Below, one piece after another: positions 12,501-22,439 of a stretch of DNA of 64,000 bases. The DNA comes from Aphidius gifuensis. Taxonomy: Eukaryota; Arthropoda; Insecta; Hymenoptera; Braconidae. Made by a program: the position numbers and the translations under genes. Numbering within the stretch: position 1 is the first letter of the stretch; each line of letters starts with the position of its first letter. Under the pieces are notes generated by a model that saw nothing but the letters and a program-made list of their open reading frames with translations, ran no database searches and was not told the origin of the DNA. The stretch spans positions 11,908,177 to 11,972,176 of the forward strand of contig NC_057791.1 in NCBI RefSeq assembly GCF_014905175.1, given 5' to 3'.

Positions 12501-13089
12501 GCTTAGATTTGTTCCGAGACACTGGTTTTAACATTATCTGACTCCGACCCAAGCAATAATTGAGAAAAAAAGTAAAAAACCATAGAAAATAGATGTTCGG
12601 AAACTCGTACGTTACTACGAAAAACATACGACAAATACAAGACAAAATTTGAAGATAATACGTATTTTTCGTCAAACACTAGTTTTAACGTTTTTCAAAT
12701 CAATACTAGTAAAATTCATTCACCTTAACTTTAATTATATAAATCTGAACATAATTTCGTGGACTTTGATGTTTTGTATAAAAAAAGTCACGAATCTAGA
12801 CAATTAATATATTTATTCGTATAAACTCATTATTATATAACATGTGGCTTCTTTCGTGACATCAGTATGTATATGTAATAGGAGAATTGGCTTGATTGGT
12901 GACATAGAAAATGTTACCAAAAAAGCCACACCACTTACTGACTAGTGTCACCAAAGTAGACACATTATGCTTTATTGCCCGTATCTCTAGAAAAAATGAG
13001 TACATTTAATTTTTTTCGAAAAGACACTATTCATTGTGATGTCCTTCATTGATTTCAGAAAAAAAAAAAAGATGTCACCAAAGTAGCCA
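9511..13089. mobile_element. TIR element of 3.6 kb with internal 360-bp satellite
   Basis: The ends are perfect inverted copies of TGGCTACTTTGGTGAC. The same word, in variants such as GGCTAGATTGGTGAC, is repeated just inside both ends (9540-9625, 9985-10040, 12880-12960) and once in every internal 360-bp unit. No transposase frame is seen. The element sits in a TATA-rich target. It has the layout of a non-autonomous DNA transposon whose terminal word has been amplified together with a tandem array. Confidence 0.75.
10190..12640. repeat. Tandem array of seven 360-bp units
   Basis: The anchor AAGTGGCTAGATTGGTGACAG (with variants) recurs at about 10284, 10643, 11003, 11363, 11723, 12083 and 12443. 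The spacing is 360 bases, with almost no indels between units despite visible substitutions. Other landmarks (TCGTACGTTACTATGG, GAGCAATAATTGA, GACGAAACTTAAAAATCC) keep the same register. The outer units are the most diverged. Short minus-strand frames in it (10206, 10883) are period artefacts. Confidence 0.9.
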
Positions 13090-13097
13090 TTCAACAA

Positions 13098-13128
<31 letters not shown>

Positions 13129-13462
13129 ATACAGTGGTGGTTTCGGGGACATTTTTTTTTTTTGCGATTTTATTCAGTGATTGAACTTTGTACATCAATG
13201 TACATTCATGTATAAGATGATTTTATTGTATACACGAAAATCAAAAAATTTTCATCGATTGGTACTTTCGAGGACCATCGTTATCACACTGTTTCAACCC
13301 TTTACTTACCTTATTGATTCGAATCCTTTGTATTTTAGTATTGTGTTGGCATGAATTTAAAAGGTACAAAAAATAGAAGTAGTACATTATACATTTTTAA
13401 TACATAAAATTTAAGATTTGACACAAGTCCTCAAAACAACCGATGCATGAAGAAAAAAACCA

Positions 13463-13577
13463 GAAACTTAGAAAAAATAACGAAGTTCCTCCGCCGGGAA
13501 TCGAACCCGGGTCTTTTGCTTTCCGGGCAAACGCCTTGACCACTAGACCACAGGGCTTCTTATTTTTTCTAAGTTTC
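13463..13577 (-). pseudogene. tRNA-like sequence (anticodon position GGA) inside a hairpin
   Basis: On the minus strand, TGGTCTAGTGGTCAAGGCG is a D-arm/A-box-like segment. TTTGC-CCGGAAA-GCAAA forms a 5-bp anticodon stem and 7-nt loop with GGA at the anticodon position, which would read serine codons. CCGGG-TTCGATT-CCCGG is a perfect T arm. The acceptor halves do not pair, position 33 is C instead of T, and the long variable arm expected of tRNA-Ser is missing, so it is not a normal tRNA. The whole unit sits between inverted 18-bp arms (GAAACTTAGAAAAAATAA), with a further 4-bp pair (GAAG/CTTC) next to the tRNA body. Confidence 0.7.
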
Positions 13578-13999
13578 ATCAAGTTAACTCCGACGTCCTT
13601 CTATGCGTCAATTCATTTTTTGTAATGGAGGTTTCGAGGACTTTTCTTTTTAAATTTCAATCATCTCTTTAATATAACCCAATGACTGTTTTGACGGTGA
13701 CAATAGTCCTAATATCTATTGATTAATGATTATATTAAATAACAATCCATAAAATTTATCAGGACCATATGATAAGACTTCTTTGTTATCGTTTTAACTT
13801 GATGTCCCCAAAACCTCCGATAGATTTTTTTTAGAAACTATGTAATGGAGGTTTCAAGGACTTTCTTTTTAAAAATTCACTTATCTTTTTAATATAACTC
13901 GATGACTGTTTTGACGGTGGTAATAATCCTGATATCTATTGATTTATACTTAAATTGAATAACAATTCATAAAATTTATCAGGGATATATAATCAAACA

Positions 14000-15170
14000 T
14001 AAAACAAAAATAAATTTTTGTACAAAAAGGAGAGTCAAGTATTCGAAATTGTTATTATTTTTTTTTTCAAACATACAAAAAAAGAGAATATCAAAAAAGT
14101 CAAGTACAAAAGTACTAATTTCTTTAAAAATCATTGACCCATATGAATGGTCTTAACTTTTGACAAAATTTTATACTTGACCCCGCCCGGTTCTTCTCAA
14201 ATAAAATTTCGAGTCTTTCACACAAATGTAGACTCATCAATAAGAAGTGAAAAGTAGAAGCACTTCATCTGTATCAAATTGATTAATACTGTATATATAG
14301 AAATATTTCCACCAGGGATACCCGACTGTTGCATTTCATCATCAGACATCGTACCATATGGTAATTCCATATGTATATTCCATCAACTTCATACTGTACA
14401 TATCTGTTGAAAATTAATTATTAAAATTCAGTATTACTACCAGGTACAAATGTTGTAATTTAATATGATTTCTTTTTTTGACAATAAACAAAAACCGATT
14501 ATTTTGTGTAAAAGCTCCTGTTTTTATAAAAAACGTAATGAATGAATGAATCAATAATTTAAAGTTTATTTTCATACAATTCATTTTTTGTTTAATTAAT
14601 ATTTATAAGAATTATTCATTTATTCAAATATATAAATTTGAAAAAATCAAGAAAATATGAGTTCTATTGCACGTAGCTATTTTATCATTATTTTAAAGAA
14701 AAAAAAAACATAAAAAAAAAGATGCACATATGAAGATGAATTATTAAAGAAGTATAAATATAAATAGCAAAAGTCATTTTGAAAAAGAAAATTTCAGAAA
14801 GCTAAATGTCCACTTTAAATTAATATTGGCAGTGCAGCCAAAATATAAACACTAAAAAAAAGAGAGACATCTAGGAGAGAGAAAAAGAATAATTGTCAAG
14901 TTTTATACCAACTGAACGAAAGAAATCTGGTCGATTTGATAAAAACTGATAAAAACGCAAAGACCGTAAATATCAATTATGCTTTAAATATATATTACCG
15001 CAACGAAAAAATCTGATTTTTTTTTTTTAAAAAAGCTTGACATCGATCTATGGGATCATAACTAAACCTCAGCATCCTCATTCAACTCTATCATATTTTA
15101 ATTAAATTTCTAAAAGATTAGAGACGGAAGGGGACAAAATAGTTGATGTATAATAAGGCACGGTAGTAGT
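14000..15170. other. AT-rich interior of the 13132 element, no gene seen
   Basis: Homopolymer-rich sequence without a coding signal. AGGCACGGTAGTAGTTAACTC near 15155 resembles the end of the short inverted-repeat unit at 36080-36149. Confidence 0.4.
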
Positions 15171-15310
15171 TAACTCTCATTATCACACATATTCTCATCA
15201 ACACAAATACATTTCTTTCGTATTTGGTAATTGTTGTTGTGATTCAATTTGTTGTTGTTTATCATCTTTAATGTTATTATCTTGATCACCATTTGTCATT
15301 TCAATAATTG
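15170..15310 (-). pseudogene. Gln/Asn-rich reading frame, possibly downstream NOC3L debris
   Basis: On the minus strand, a frame starting at the ATG near 15301 reads MTNGDQDNNIKDDKQQQIES and on through a Gln-rich stretch to a TGA after 36 codons. Its A/T-ending codon pattern resembles the adjacent NOC3L fragment rather than the homopolymer background. It could be the decayed C-terminal tail of the same pseudogene or chance. Confidence 0.25.
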
Positions 15311-15420
15311 ACTTTTAGCACAATGAATATTAAAGCTGGTAAAAATTCATCAGCTGATGCTGGTCCACGAACTGATAATTGTAATAATTTGAATATATTA
15401 TTACAACAATTAATAATTGA

Positions 15421-16105
15421 TCATCTGTTGTCTGTGGACTCATGTAGATTCAATTGATGGATTAAATACCCAGTTAGATCAAATTGTCCATACAAATCTT
15501 TGGGTTTTAATTTGGAATGTTCTGGTGGTAAACTAGCAACACCAGTTATTGGTATACCAGCTGCAATATTACGTGGTATTTTTGTACAACAGAATGATAA
15601 TGTCTTTGTAATGCAACAAGTTCCCATAATGATGTACAATATGCATCACAACATTCTGGTTCATCAAGTTCTGGTTGATAAAAACCATCAGCAGAATTAG
15701 CATCAGTATCAAAAAGTCCCTCAATTGATTTTGTTAGCATTATTATTTTAATAATACCAAGTAGCCTTAATGATCCATGATGTTGTAATTGCAATGACAT
15801 TGGTGCAATTCTCTTGATAAATGCTATTAAACGATTTTGTTTTATTTATTTTCTACAATTAATCAACACTTGAATTAATATTTCAATGATAATATGACAA
15901 TCTTGTTGATTTTCCCCAGCATTAATTGATAATAATAAATTTTTATACAAATGTACATAAAATCGGTATGAAACAATATTTAATGCTGGTCCTTGTCCAG
16001 ACGATATTGTAAATACAGTTTGTATACAATGTAATTGTTCACGTAAACCTAAATTTTTTCTTCCATCAGTGTATTTATGATATTAGCTAAATCTTGATAA
16101 AATTT
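15421..16105 (-). pseudogene. NOC3L: NOC3L (nucleolar complex protein 3) pseudogene fragment
   Basis: Read on the minus strand, the fragment gives the conserved C-terminal CBF/Noc region of Noc3. A stretch near HCIQTVFTISSGQGPALN is followed by RFYVHLYKNLL, then FIKRIAPMSLQLQHHGSL, FYQPELDEPECCDAYC, TSLWEL and RHYHS (the family usually has HYHP). Noc3 family members act with Noc2 in nuclear pre-60S ribosome maturation. This copy cannot work. It has a TAA stop in frame at 15846-15848 and another near 16085, and a frameshift near 15575-15597, after which the frame resumes with RNIAAGIPITG and LKPKDLYGQFD. About 200 codons run without any intron, so it may be a processed copy or part of a single exon. 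It lies inside the 13132-16224 TIR element, which suggests gene capture or later insertion. Identification is from memory of the family; family confidence is fairly high, exact limits less so. Confidence 0.75.
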
Positions 16106-16233
16106 TAGGACCGTCCTCAAAACCACCTTTAACTGAGATGTTGTTTTGGGGACTGTCCTCAAAACCACCAAATGTCCTCGAAACCACAATTGTATATGTG
16201 AAGTAGTCTTCGAAACCACCACTGTATATATAT

Positions 16234-17402
16234 TGTAACATAATTTATTATTTCGTGGGTTCTCGAAATAAATAACGATCAGAATGAGTTCTGATTATTA
16301 TTTATTGCTATCGCTTGCGTTGTTAATAACTAATAGGAGTTAGTTATTAATAATTCCGAATCCGGGGTCAGAAGCTATGTACAGGATCAAGACTATTATA
16401 TCGACATCAATGGGGCGCCTGTTCGATGTTTATAAGATGTCTTGATACACGAAACCTTATCGTGGCGATTTCCCCACTCCTCCATCGTCGCGATGAACTC
16501 ACCGAAGGCTGTGTACAAAGCCGGATCGTACACCTATTCGTGTTCTGAATGCGTGCGGCGCATGTCCGAGGCGATAGGTAGGAGAGTGCTACTGAGTAGG
16601 GGGAAAGCTGACAGCAGCTGAGTACTCAACGTCGTCGTGAGACGACACAACTTGTCTGGCTCTCGAACTGATCACTACCTTCTCTTGACTGGCTCTCTTG
16701 GTTCACTACTGGTTCTCTTGACATCGTTCAGATCTCTCGTAAAGGCTCTCTAGGTATCAGACGTTAAGTCCTGGTGAATCTCTGCTTGAATTTCCAATGA
16801 CGGACTAATACTAATGATCACGTGATATGGTTCTCTTATTATAATATTAATAATTATTATATTCTCGCTACATAATGTGTATGTGATGGTTAGACCATCA
16901 TCACACATAAAGGTGTATGGGTGGGTTCACGAATGGATCGCTGTAAATAATAACAATAATAACAATATTGAGATATATTATTATCGCAATGGCAACGTAT
17001 GTGTAAGACCTGGTCACGATGGACCACTGTATGGTTCCTTATACAAAATACATATCTCACGTGTAGACTATTTGCTCCCACACTTACGATACTTGTGACG
17101 TAGGTATTTTACTATAGTATAGTCGCAATGTAATATAGGCGTATGTAACACACTATACTTGGTTCACGATGGTTTCCTCAGGTTTGGTTGCATATTTCAT
17201 AATCCAATCAGGTGGACCGCGCCCCGCTACCATTTCTAAGACTGAGTTAGGCTCCCGAATGAGTTCTCGTGACTCCCACGGTTGTTGGCTTCCGAGATAA
17301 CCCACATGGCTCCCCCCGGTGATTTTGAGGAGGATGGTGAGAAATCCTCGTTGTTAACCTTGGCCGATAGTTCTCGCCGCGCAGGTCAGAAAATCGGTTA
17401 CA
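16234..17402 (-). mobile_element. Solo-LTR-like repeat 3, inverted (4-bp TSD ATAT)
   Basis: On the plus strand it runs from TGTAACATAATTTATTATTTCG to AAAATCGGTTACA, the reverse of repeats 1 and 2. ATAT is duplicated at 16230-16233 and 17403-17406. At 1169 bp it is the cleanest copy and sets the family length. It contains a 49-bp (ATA/AAT)-rich patch and short inverted words but no ORF with a recognisable domain. The open frame at 16877-17098 overlaps a simple repeat and is not called. Confidence 0.75.
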
Positions 17403-17406
17403 ATAT

Positions 17407-17920
17407 ATAGTTGTACATATATATAGTTACACAACTTTATATAATTTTATACAATTATATATGACTCTATATTTAGCAGTCTTTCTTTGTGGCTATATAT
17501 TATTAAAACAGTAATTTATTTTTTGGGAAATTCAAGATTTATTGAATATATTATAATACAAAAAACAATGTTATATAATTTGTTCTTATCCAATATCAAA
17601 CATGACATGTGTTAGTCCAAACATTTAAAGAGGACAATTTTTTTTTTTATATAAAATTATGTTTTAATTTATATTTTTTAATACGATAATTGTACTTTTA
17701 GTCAACATCTTTGGATAACTCTTAAAGATACCTAAGTTTAAATCTATCTTAAGTATACTTATATATATCTATATATATCTATCTAGTATCTTATGTATGA
17801 CTAGATAAAGTTATAAGAATAGTTATAAAAGTAGATTATGTTTTAACTTCAGTAATTTTTATACTTCAAGATTTTTTGTCAATTTTTTTTTTTTTCTTAC
17901 ATTCAATTGACTTATTTTTT
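17407..17920. other. TATATA-rich spacer
   Basis: 17403-17480 repeats the TATATAATTATA word. Beyond it the sequence is AT-rich with ATATATCTATATATATCT near 17760. No gene seen. Confidence 0.4.
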
Positions 17921-18196
17921 AATATGAGTACATTACAGTTGAGCTTGCCAATGTCAATTTCGGGGTTAAGACTCACAAATTTAATTATGAAGGCTCGTTC
18001 CTTTGACCACAATGATGAGTGGTGTTTTATTATGAAATGTTTTAGTACAAAAAATAATAATTTTTTCAAACATATAAAAATGAAAGTGACAGTCGATCAT
18101 ATTGTTTCTATTCCAGAAGAAACTGAACTCTTGTTAATCCGATCAAATATGAATCGTAAAATTTCTCTTGTTATTCGTATCAGAAACTATATGTAT

Positions 18197-20118
18197 TGTA
18201 ACCGATTTTCTGACCTGCGCAGCGAGAACTATCGGCCAAGGTTAACAACGAGGATTTCTCACCATCCTCTTCAAAATCACCGGGGGGGAGCCATGTTGGT
18301 TATCTGGAAGCCAACGACCATAGGAGTAACGAGAACAAGATACGGAAACCTAACTCGGTCTTAGAAATGGTAGAGGGGCGCGGTCCACCTGATCGGACTA
18401 TGTTATACGTAACCAAACCTGAGGAAACTATCGTGAACCAAGTATAGTGTGTTACATACGCCTATATTACATTGTGACTATACTATAGTAAAATACCTAC
18501 GTCACAAGTATCGTAAGTGTGGGAGCAAATAGTCTACTCATGAGATATGTATTTTGTATCGGGAACCATACAGCGATCCATCCGTGACCAGGTCTCATAC
18601 ATACGTTGCCATTGCAATAATAATATATCTCAATATTATTATTATTGTTATTATTTACAGCGATCCATTCGTGAACTCACACATACACATTTATGTGTGA
18701 TGATGGTCTAACCATCACATACACATTATGTAGCGAGAATATAATAATAATTATTATTATAATAAGAGAACCATATAACGTGATCATTAGTATTAGTCCG
18801 TCATTGGAAATTTGAACAGAGTTTCACCAGGACTTAACTTCTGATACCTAGAGTGCCTTTACGAGAATTCAAACGATGTCGAGAGAACCAGTAGTACACC
18901 AAGAGAGCCAGTCACGAGAAGGTAGTGATCAGTTCGAGAGCCAGACAAGTTGTGTCGTTTCACAACGGCGTTGAGTGCTCAGCTGCTGCGAGCTTTAACC
19001 CCACTCACGTAGCACTCTCCTACCTACCGCCCCCGGACATGCGCAGCACGCTTTTCTAGCCCGCAGTTCGATAGGTTTACAATCAGGCTGTGTACGCAGC
19101 CTTCGGTGAGTTCGTCTCTTCGACGGAGGAGTAGAAGTCATCGCCAAGAGGTTTACGTTCCAAGACACGTTATAAACATGGAATAGGCGCCCCATCCGAC
19201 GTCATGTATAACTGACTTGGGGCTGTACCCAAATTCAGTCCCGTGGCACCCCATAGTGCCCCCCGTGGCAGCTCATTGCGGATTATGGCCATCATGACCA
19301 TCCGTAGTAATTTTTTTTTTTGACTCATTTCGTCTATTTTTGCCAAGTTCAAAATAAGGGACTTAGTTTTTTTTTTATAAAATTTAATTATATAATAAAA
19401 TTGAGCTAAGTCAAAAATTTCACTGGTAAAACAATGTAAATATTGATTGTTTGACTACAATTACAGCTAAGTAAAAAATATAGCTAAGGGAAAAATTAAG
19501 CTGGTAAAATTATGTAGATATTGTTTTTGGCTATAATTGAAGCTAAGTAAAATATCTAGCCCAAAATCTAGCTAAAGAAAAGATGTAGCTAATGAAAAAA
19601 TTAAGCTGGTAAAATTATGCAGATATTGTGTGTTTGGCTATAATTAAAACTAAGTAAAAAATCCAGCTAAGGGAAAAATTAAGATGGTAAAATAATGTAG
19701 ATATTGATTGTGTGGCTACAATTACAGCTGAGTAAAATAATGTAGATATCTAAGTTTTTTTGTTTTTAAGGGACTTAAGTTTTTTTTGTAAAATTTAATT
19801 TTTTTTTTCTGAGTCCATTATTTCGAACTTGGCAAAACTAGACGAATCTAGTCAAAAAATAAAAATGACTACGGATGGTTATGGAAACCAGAATGGATGA
19901 TAAGTCACGTCCCTCACCATGGGAGTGCCACGGGACTGAATTTGGATATTGCCTGACTTGGCCCTCCACAGAGCTCCAACAGTGATCCACAGTGATCGGA
20001 ATTATTAATAACGAACTCCTATTAGTTATTAACAACGCAGCGTTAACGAATAACTAATTAAAACTCATCCTGATGATTATTTATTCCGAGAACCCACGAA
20101 ATAATAAATTTCGTTGCA
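18197..20118 (+). mobile_element. Solo-LTR-like repeat 2 (4-bp TSD GTAT)
   Basis: It starts TGTAACCGATTTTCTGACC and ends ATTTCGTTGCA, with GTAT duplicated at 18193-18196 and 20119-20122. It is 1922 bp long, but 717 bp of that is a nested TIR element (19229-19945). The remaining length of about 1.2 kb agrees with repeat 3. Shared landmarks with repeats 1 and 3 include GAGAACTATCGGCCAAGG, the TGTGTGATGATGGTCTAACC palindromic patch and GAGAGCCAGACAAGTTG. Confidence 0.75.
19229..19945. mobile_element. CCAAATTCAGTCCC TIR element nested in LTR 2
   Basis: It is bounded by CCAAATTCAGTCCCGTGG at 19229 and its inverted copy ending at 19945. Similarity between the arms extends inward more than 100 bp (CATCCGTAGT, TTGCCAAGTT, AAGGGACTTAG). 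The centre is an array of TAGCTAAGTAAAAAATCTAGC and TGGTAAAATTATGTAGATATT words. The relative at 20642-23549 shares the sub-terminal AAATTCAG, the CTAAGTCCC/TTGGCAAAACTAG arm and the same words. Confidence 0.75.
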
Positions 20119-20280
20119 GTATACAATCACATGTTTTGGTAAAAAATTTATAAAGAGTGTCTGATGATGGATTGTTAAATGAAATAAAATTTTTGTCTAT
20201 AAACATCTTGATACCCTTCTTGAATGTACAAAATGGTAGAAAAAACTTTTACAGCTCTCGAAAAAAACCAAATATGTTTG

Positions 20281-20582
20281 TATAAACTTGTTTACAATTA
20301 TATATTTTTAGTTATAGTTGTGTATAATTATATATAATCATATACAAAGTAAATGGAATAAAATTTAGTTTAGTTATATATTTATATTTAATTATATATA
20401 ACTATATATAAAAGGATATAATTATATATACTTATTTATAAATATATATAAGTTTATACAATGTTCAAAAAATTTGTCTTGAAATTGTACATACGTGTTA
20501 TAGATTATTATACATAATCATACATAAATATATACAATTATATATAATTATATATTATTGTATATAAACCTTTTTCCGGGTA
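20281..20582 (-). repeat. TATATAATTA word array ending CCGGGT
   Basis: It consists of reiterated TATATAATTATA with a terminus AACCTTTTTCCGGGT at the right, the mirror of 7966. The segment GTTCAAAAAATTTGTCTTGA is shared exactly with 54821-54840, so this is a dispersed repeat and not just low complexity. Confidence 0.5.
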
Positions 20583-21184
20583 TTCACATACTATCAATTA
20601 TTAACAGCAGCCCATGCATAGTGTGACTTTAAAGGGACGTAGGCAAATTCAGATTGAACCTCCTGCCCCCCCCCCTCCCGTGGCGAGTTTTGGCTAGTTT
20701 TGCCAAGTCAAATAAAAGTAAAATAAGGGACTTAGAATTTTTTTTCTAATTTTTCTTTAAGTTTGATTCTTATAATTAATTTTAGATATTTTCCTTATTC
20801 ACAATTTACCCAAGAATTTGGATAGTAAAATGAGCTAGATATTGATTGTTTGGCTACAATTACAGCTATCCTATATAAAAAAGAACAAGGTACTAATAGC
20901 TAACTTCATGTGTCGCACCTTTATTCGTGATTCTATTGGCTGACGCTGTCGACACATTCATTTTCATTAGCTCACACACACATACACGTTATACGTTCGA
21001 TACATTCAATAAATCGATATATTTAAAATAGTGGTTAAGTTAATTTAATATGCAATTTAAGGGCTATGAATACTATTGAGTAAACTGTAAACAAAATAAT
21101 AGACAAATACCTTGCCTCATTGTCATAGATGCAGTAATGTCAAATATATTTTATTTATTTATGAAATATTTTCAATAAAAGTGC

Positions 21185-21450
21185 CATTGGAGTATATTAT
21201 TAAATAACATTAACCAGATGCAACAATTAAATCAACGTCAAGTGTCATTGTTATTGTGTCGTCGTATTCGCGGTGTTAACATGTTGTTCCAACTATTAAT
21301 ACATCAACAACAGCATATACAACATTAAAATGGTCAAAACTTAATTGAAAATATTATTAAATCAAACACATTTGATAAATAATTTAGTGAACTTAAAGCA
21401 ACGTTTAGTAGATCAGTAATGCCATCAGTTGATAAAAAATTAAGATAGGT
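21185..21450 (+). pseudogene. Possible broken coding fragment, unrecognised
   Basis: From 21209 a frame reads through about 40 Gln/Leu-rich codons (NQMQQLNQRQVSLLLCRRI and on) to a stop near 21327. A shifted frame then gives GQNLIENIIKSNTFDK, a stop, and FSELKATFSRSVMPSVDKK. The even codon texture without homopolymers contrasts with the surroundings and resembles the NOC3L pseudogene at 15421. I cannot name the parent gene. It lies inside the 20642-23549 TIR element. Confidence 0.35.
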
Positions 21451-21620
21451 TATAATTTGTCGAAAAACATAAATGAGAAAGTAATAAATATTTACACACA
21501 TACATTGAGTAAAATCGAGCCAAAATAATGGTCAAATTGTATTGACTAATTTGATAATCATTGAATAACACCATCAGCACCAATAATACAATTGGAACAA
21601 AAAAAGATTGGCATTCACAA

Positions 21621-22430
21621 AGGTGCGTGAACCTGGCCTGCATAAGTTCTAGAAAAATTATCTAGGATACTCATTAGAAGCGTCTTAATTTGTACTAATT
21701 TGTACCGCCATTGATTTAATTTGTACCTCAAAATTAAAGGGTAAAGAAAGGGTTAAAAATCGACTTTTTTTCTAGATGACTTGAGGGGGAAAAAAAAATT
21801 GCTACAGACGCAGAATAATTTGTACTAATTTGTACCACCAAGCCCGGAACTCCAAAATGTCAATTTACAATACTTTATTATTATTATTGAGGTACAAATT
21901 CTAATTTTATCGGTACAAATTAGCTTACATTGTTTTCTTTAAAATAAAAAAAAATTATTTAAAAATATCGATTTTTAAAGACACCATGTATTTGTTAATA
22001 AAAATGTTTAACTAACAATTGCATGGCACCTTCAAAAATCAATATTTTTAAATAATTTTTTTTTGTTTTAAAGAGCAGAACGTGAGCTAATTTGTACCGA
22101 TTAAAACGGGATTGTACCCCAATAATTGAAGCAAATATGCAATTGTTAATTATCATTTTGGAGTAAATAATTTTTTTTTGTTGTTATTTTTGAGGTACAA
22201 ATTCCGGGCTTGGTGCTACAAATTAGTACAAATTATTCTGCGTATGTAGCAATTTTTTTTTCGCCCTCAAGTCATCTAGAAAAAAAGTCCATTTTTAACC
22301 CTTTCTCCACCCTTTAATTTTGAGGTACAAATTAAATCAATGGCGGTACAAATTAGTACAAATTAAGACGCTTCTAATGAGTATCCTAGATAATTTTTCT
22401 AGAACTTATGCAGGCCAGGTTCACGCACCT
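21621..22430. mobile_element. Foldback with 9-bp TSD (Mutator-like geometry)
   Basis: The arms are about 230 bp and nearly perfect: AGGTGCGTGAACCTGGCCTG at the left pairs with the complement ending ACGCACCT at the right. A 9-bp duplication flanks it, CATTCACAA (21612-21620) and CATTCACAT (22431-22439), 8 of 9 matching. Long arms plus a 9-bp duplication are typical of Mutator-like elements, but no transposase is present. The arms repeat AATTTGTACTAATTTGTACC. The loop shares words with the 2111-2722 foldback. Confidence 0.85.
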
Positions 22431-22439
22431 CATTCACAT

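Larger units (their letters stand above)
13132..16224. mobile_element. CAGTGGTGGTTTCG TIR element carrying host-gene debris
   Basis: It begins CAGTGGTGGTTTCGGGGAC and ends in the inverted form GTCTTCGAAACCACCACTG, flanked by TA on both sides. Variants of the terminal word (GGAGGTTTCGAGGACTTT, GTCCTCAAAACCACC) recur inside at 13257, 13426, 13625, 13802, 13852 and 16107-16200. It carries a tRNA-like hairpin (13463-13577) and a minus-strand NOC3L pseudogene (15421-16105). No transposase is visible. The LTR-like repeat at 16234 is inserted just beyond its right end. Confidence 0.7.
17924..20164 (+). pseudogene. Unrecognised ORF split by the insertion of LTR-like repeat 2
   Basis: An open frame starts at the ATG at 17924 and runs 91 codons to 18196, where the LTR-like repeat 2 begins directly after the GTAT target copy. 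Beyond the repeat, after the second GTAT, the same frame continues at 20123 for 13 codons to a TGA at 20162-20164. Before the insertion the ORF would have been about 104 codons. The first part contains MKARSFDHNDEWCFIMKCFS and a stretch rich in charged and hydrophobic residues. I recognise no domain; a MATH-like strand pattern crossed my mind but is not supportable. It may be an exon rather than a whole gene. Confidence 0.4.

Noticed and set aside
13463..13577. Functional tRNA-Ser
   Set aside because: No acceptor stem, C at position 33 and no long variable arm.
16877..17098. Overlapping 73- and 63-codon frames on both strands
   Set aside because: They lie inside the LTR-like repeat 3 and cross an AAT repeat; no retroelement domain.
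17876..18364. A single 162-codon gene
   Set aside because: The last 56 codons are inside the LTR-like repeat; only 17924-18196 belongs to the older frame.
8099..20118. A full LTR retrotransposon between repeats 1 and 2 (same orientation)
   Set aside because: Each repeat has its own target duplication and the 8.7 kb between them is other elements with no gag-pol.
7966..20582. One giant ACCCGG-ended element spanning 7966-20582
   Set aside because: The ends match, but the interior is several independent insertions; two separate copies are the simpler reading.
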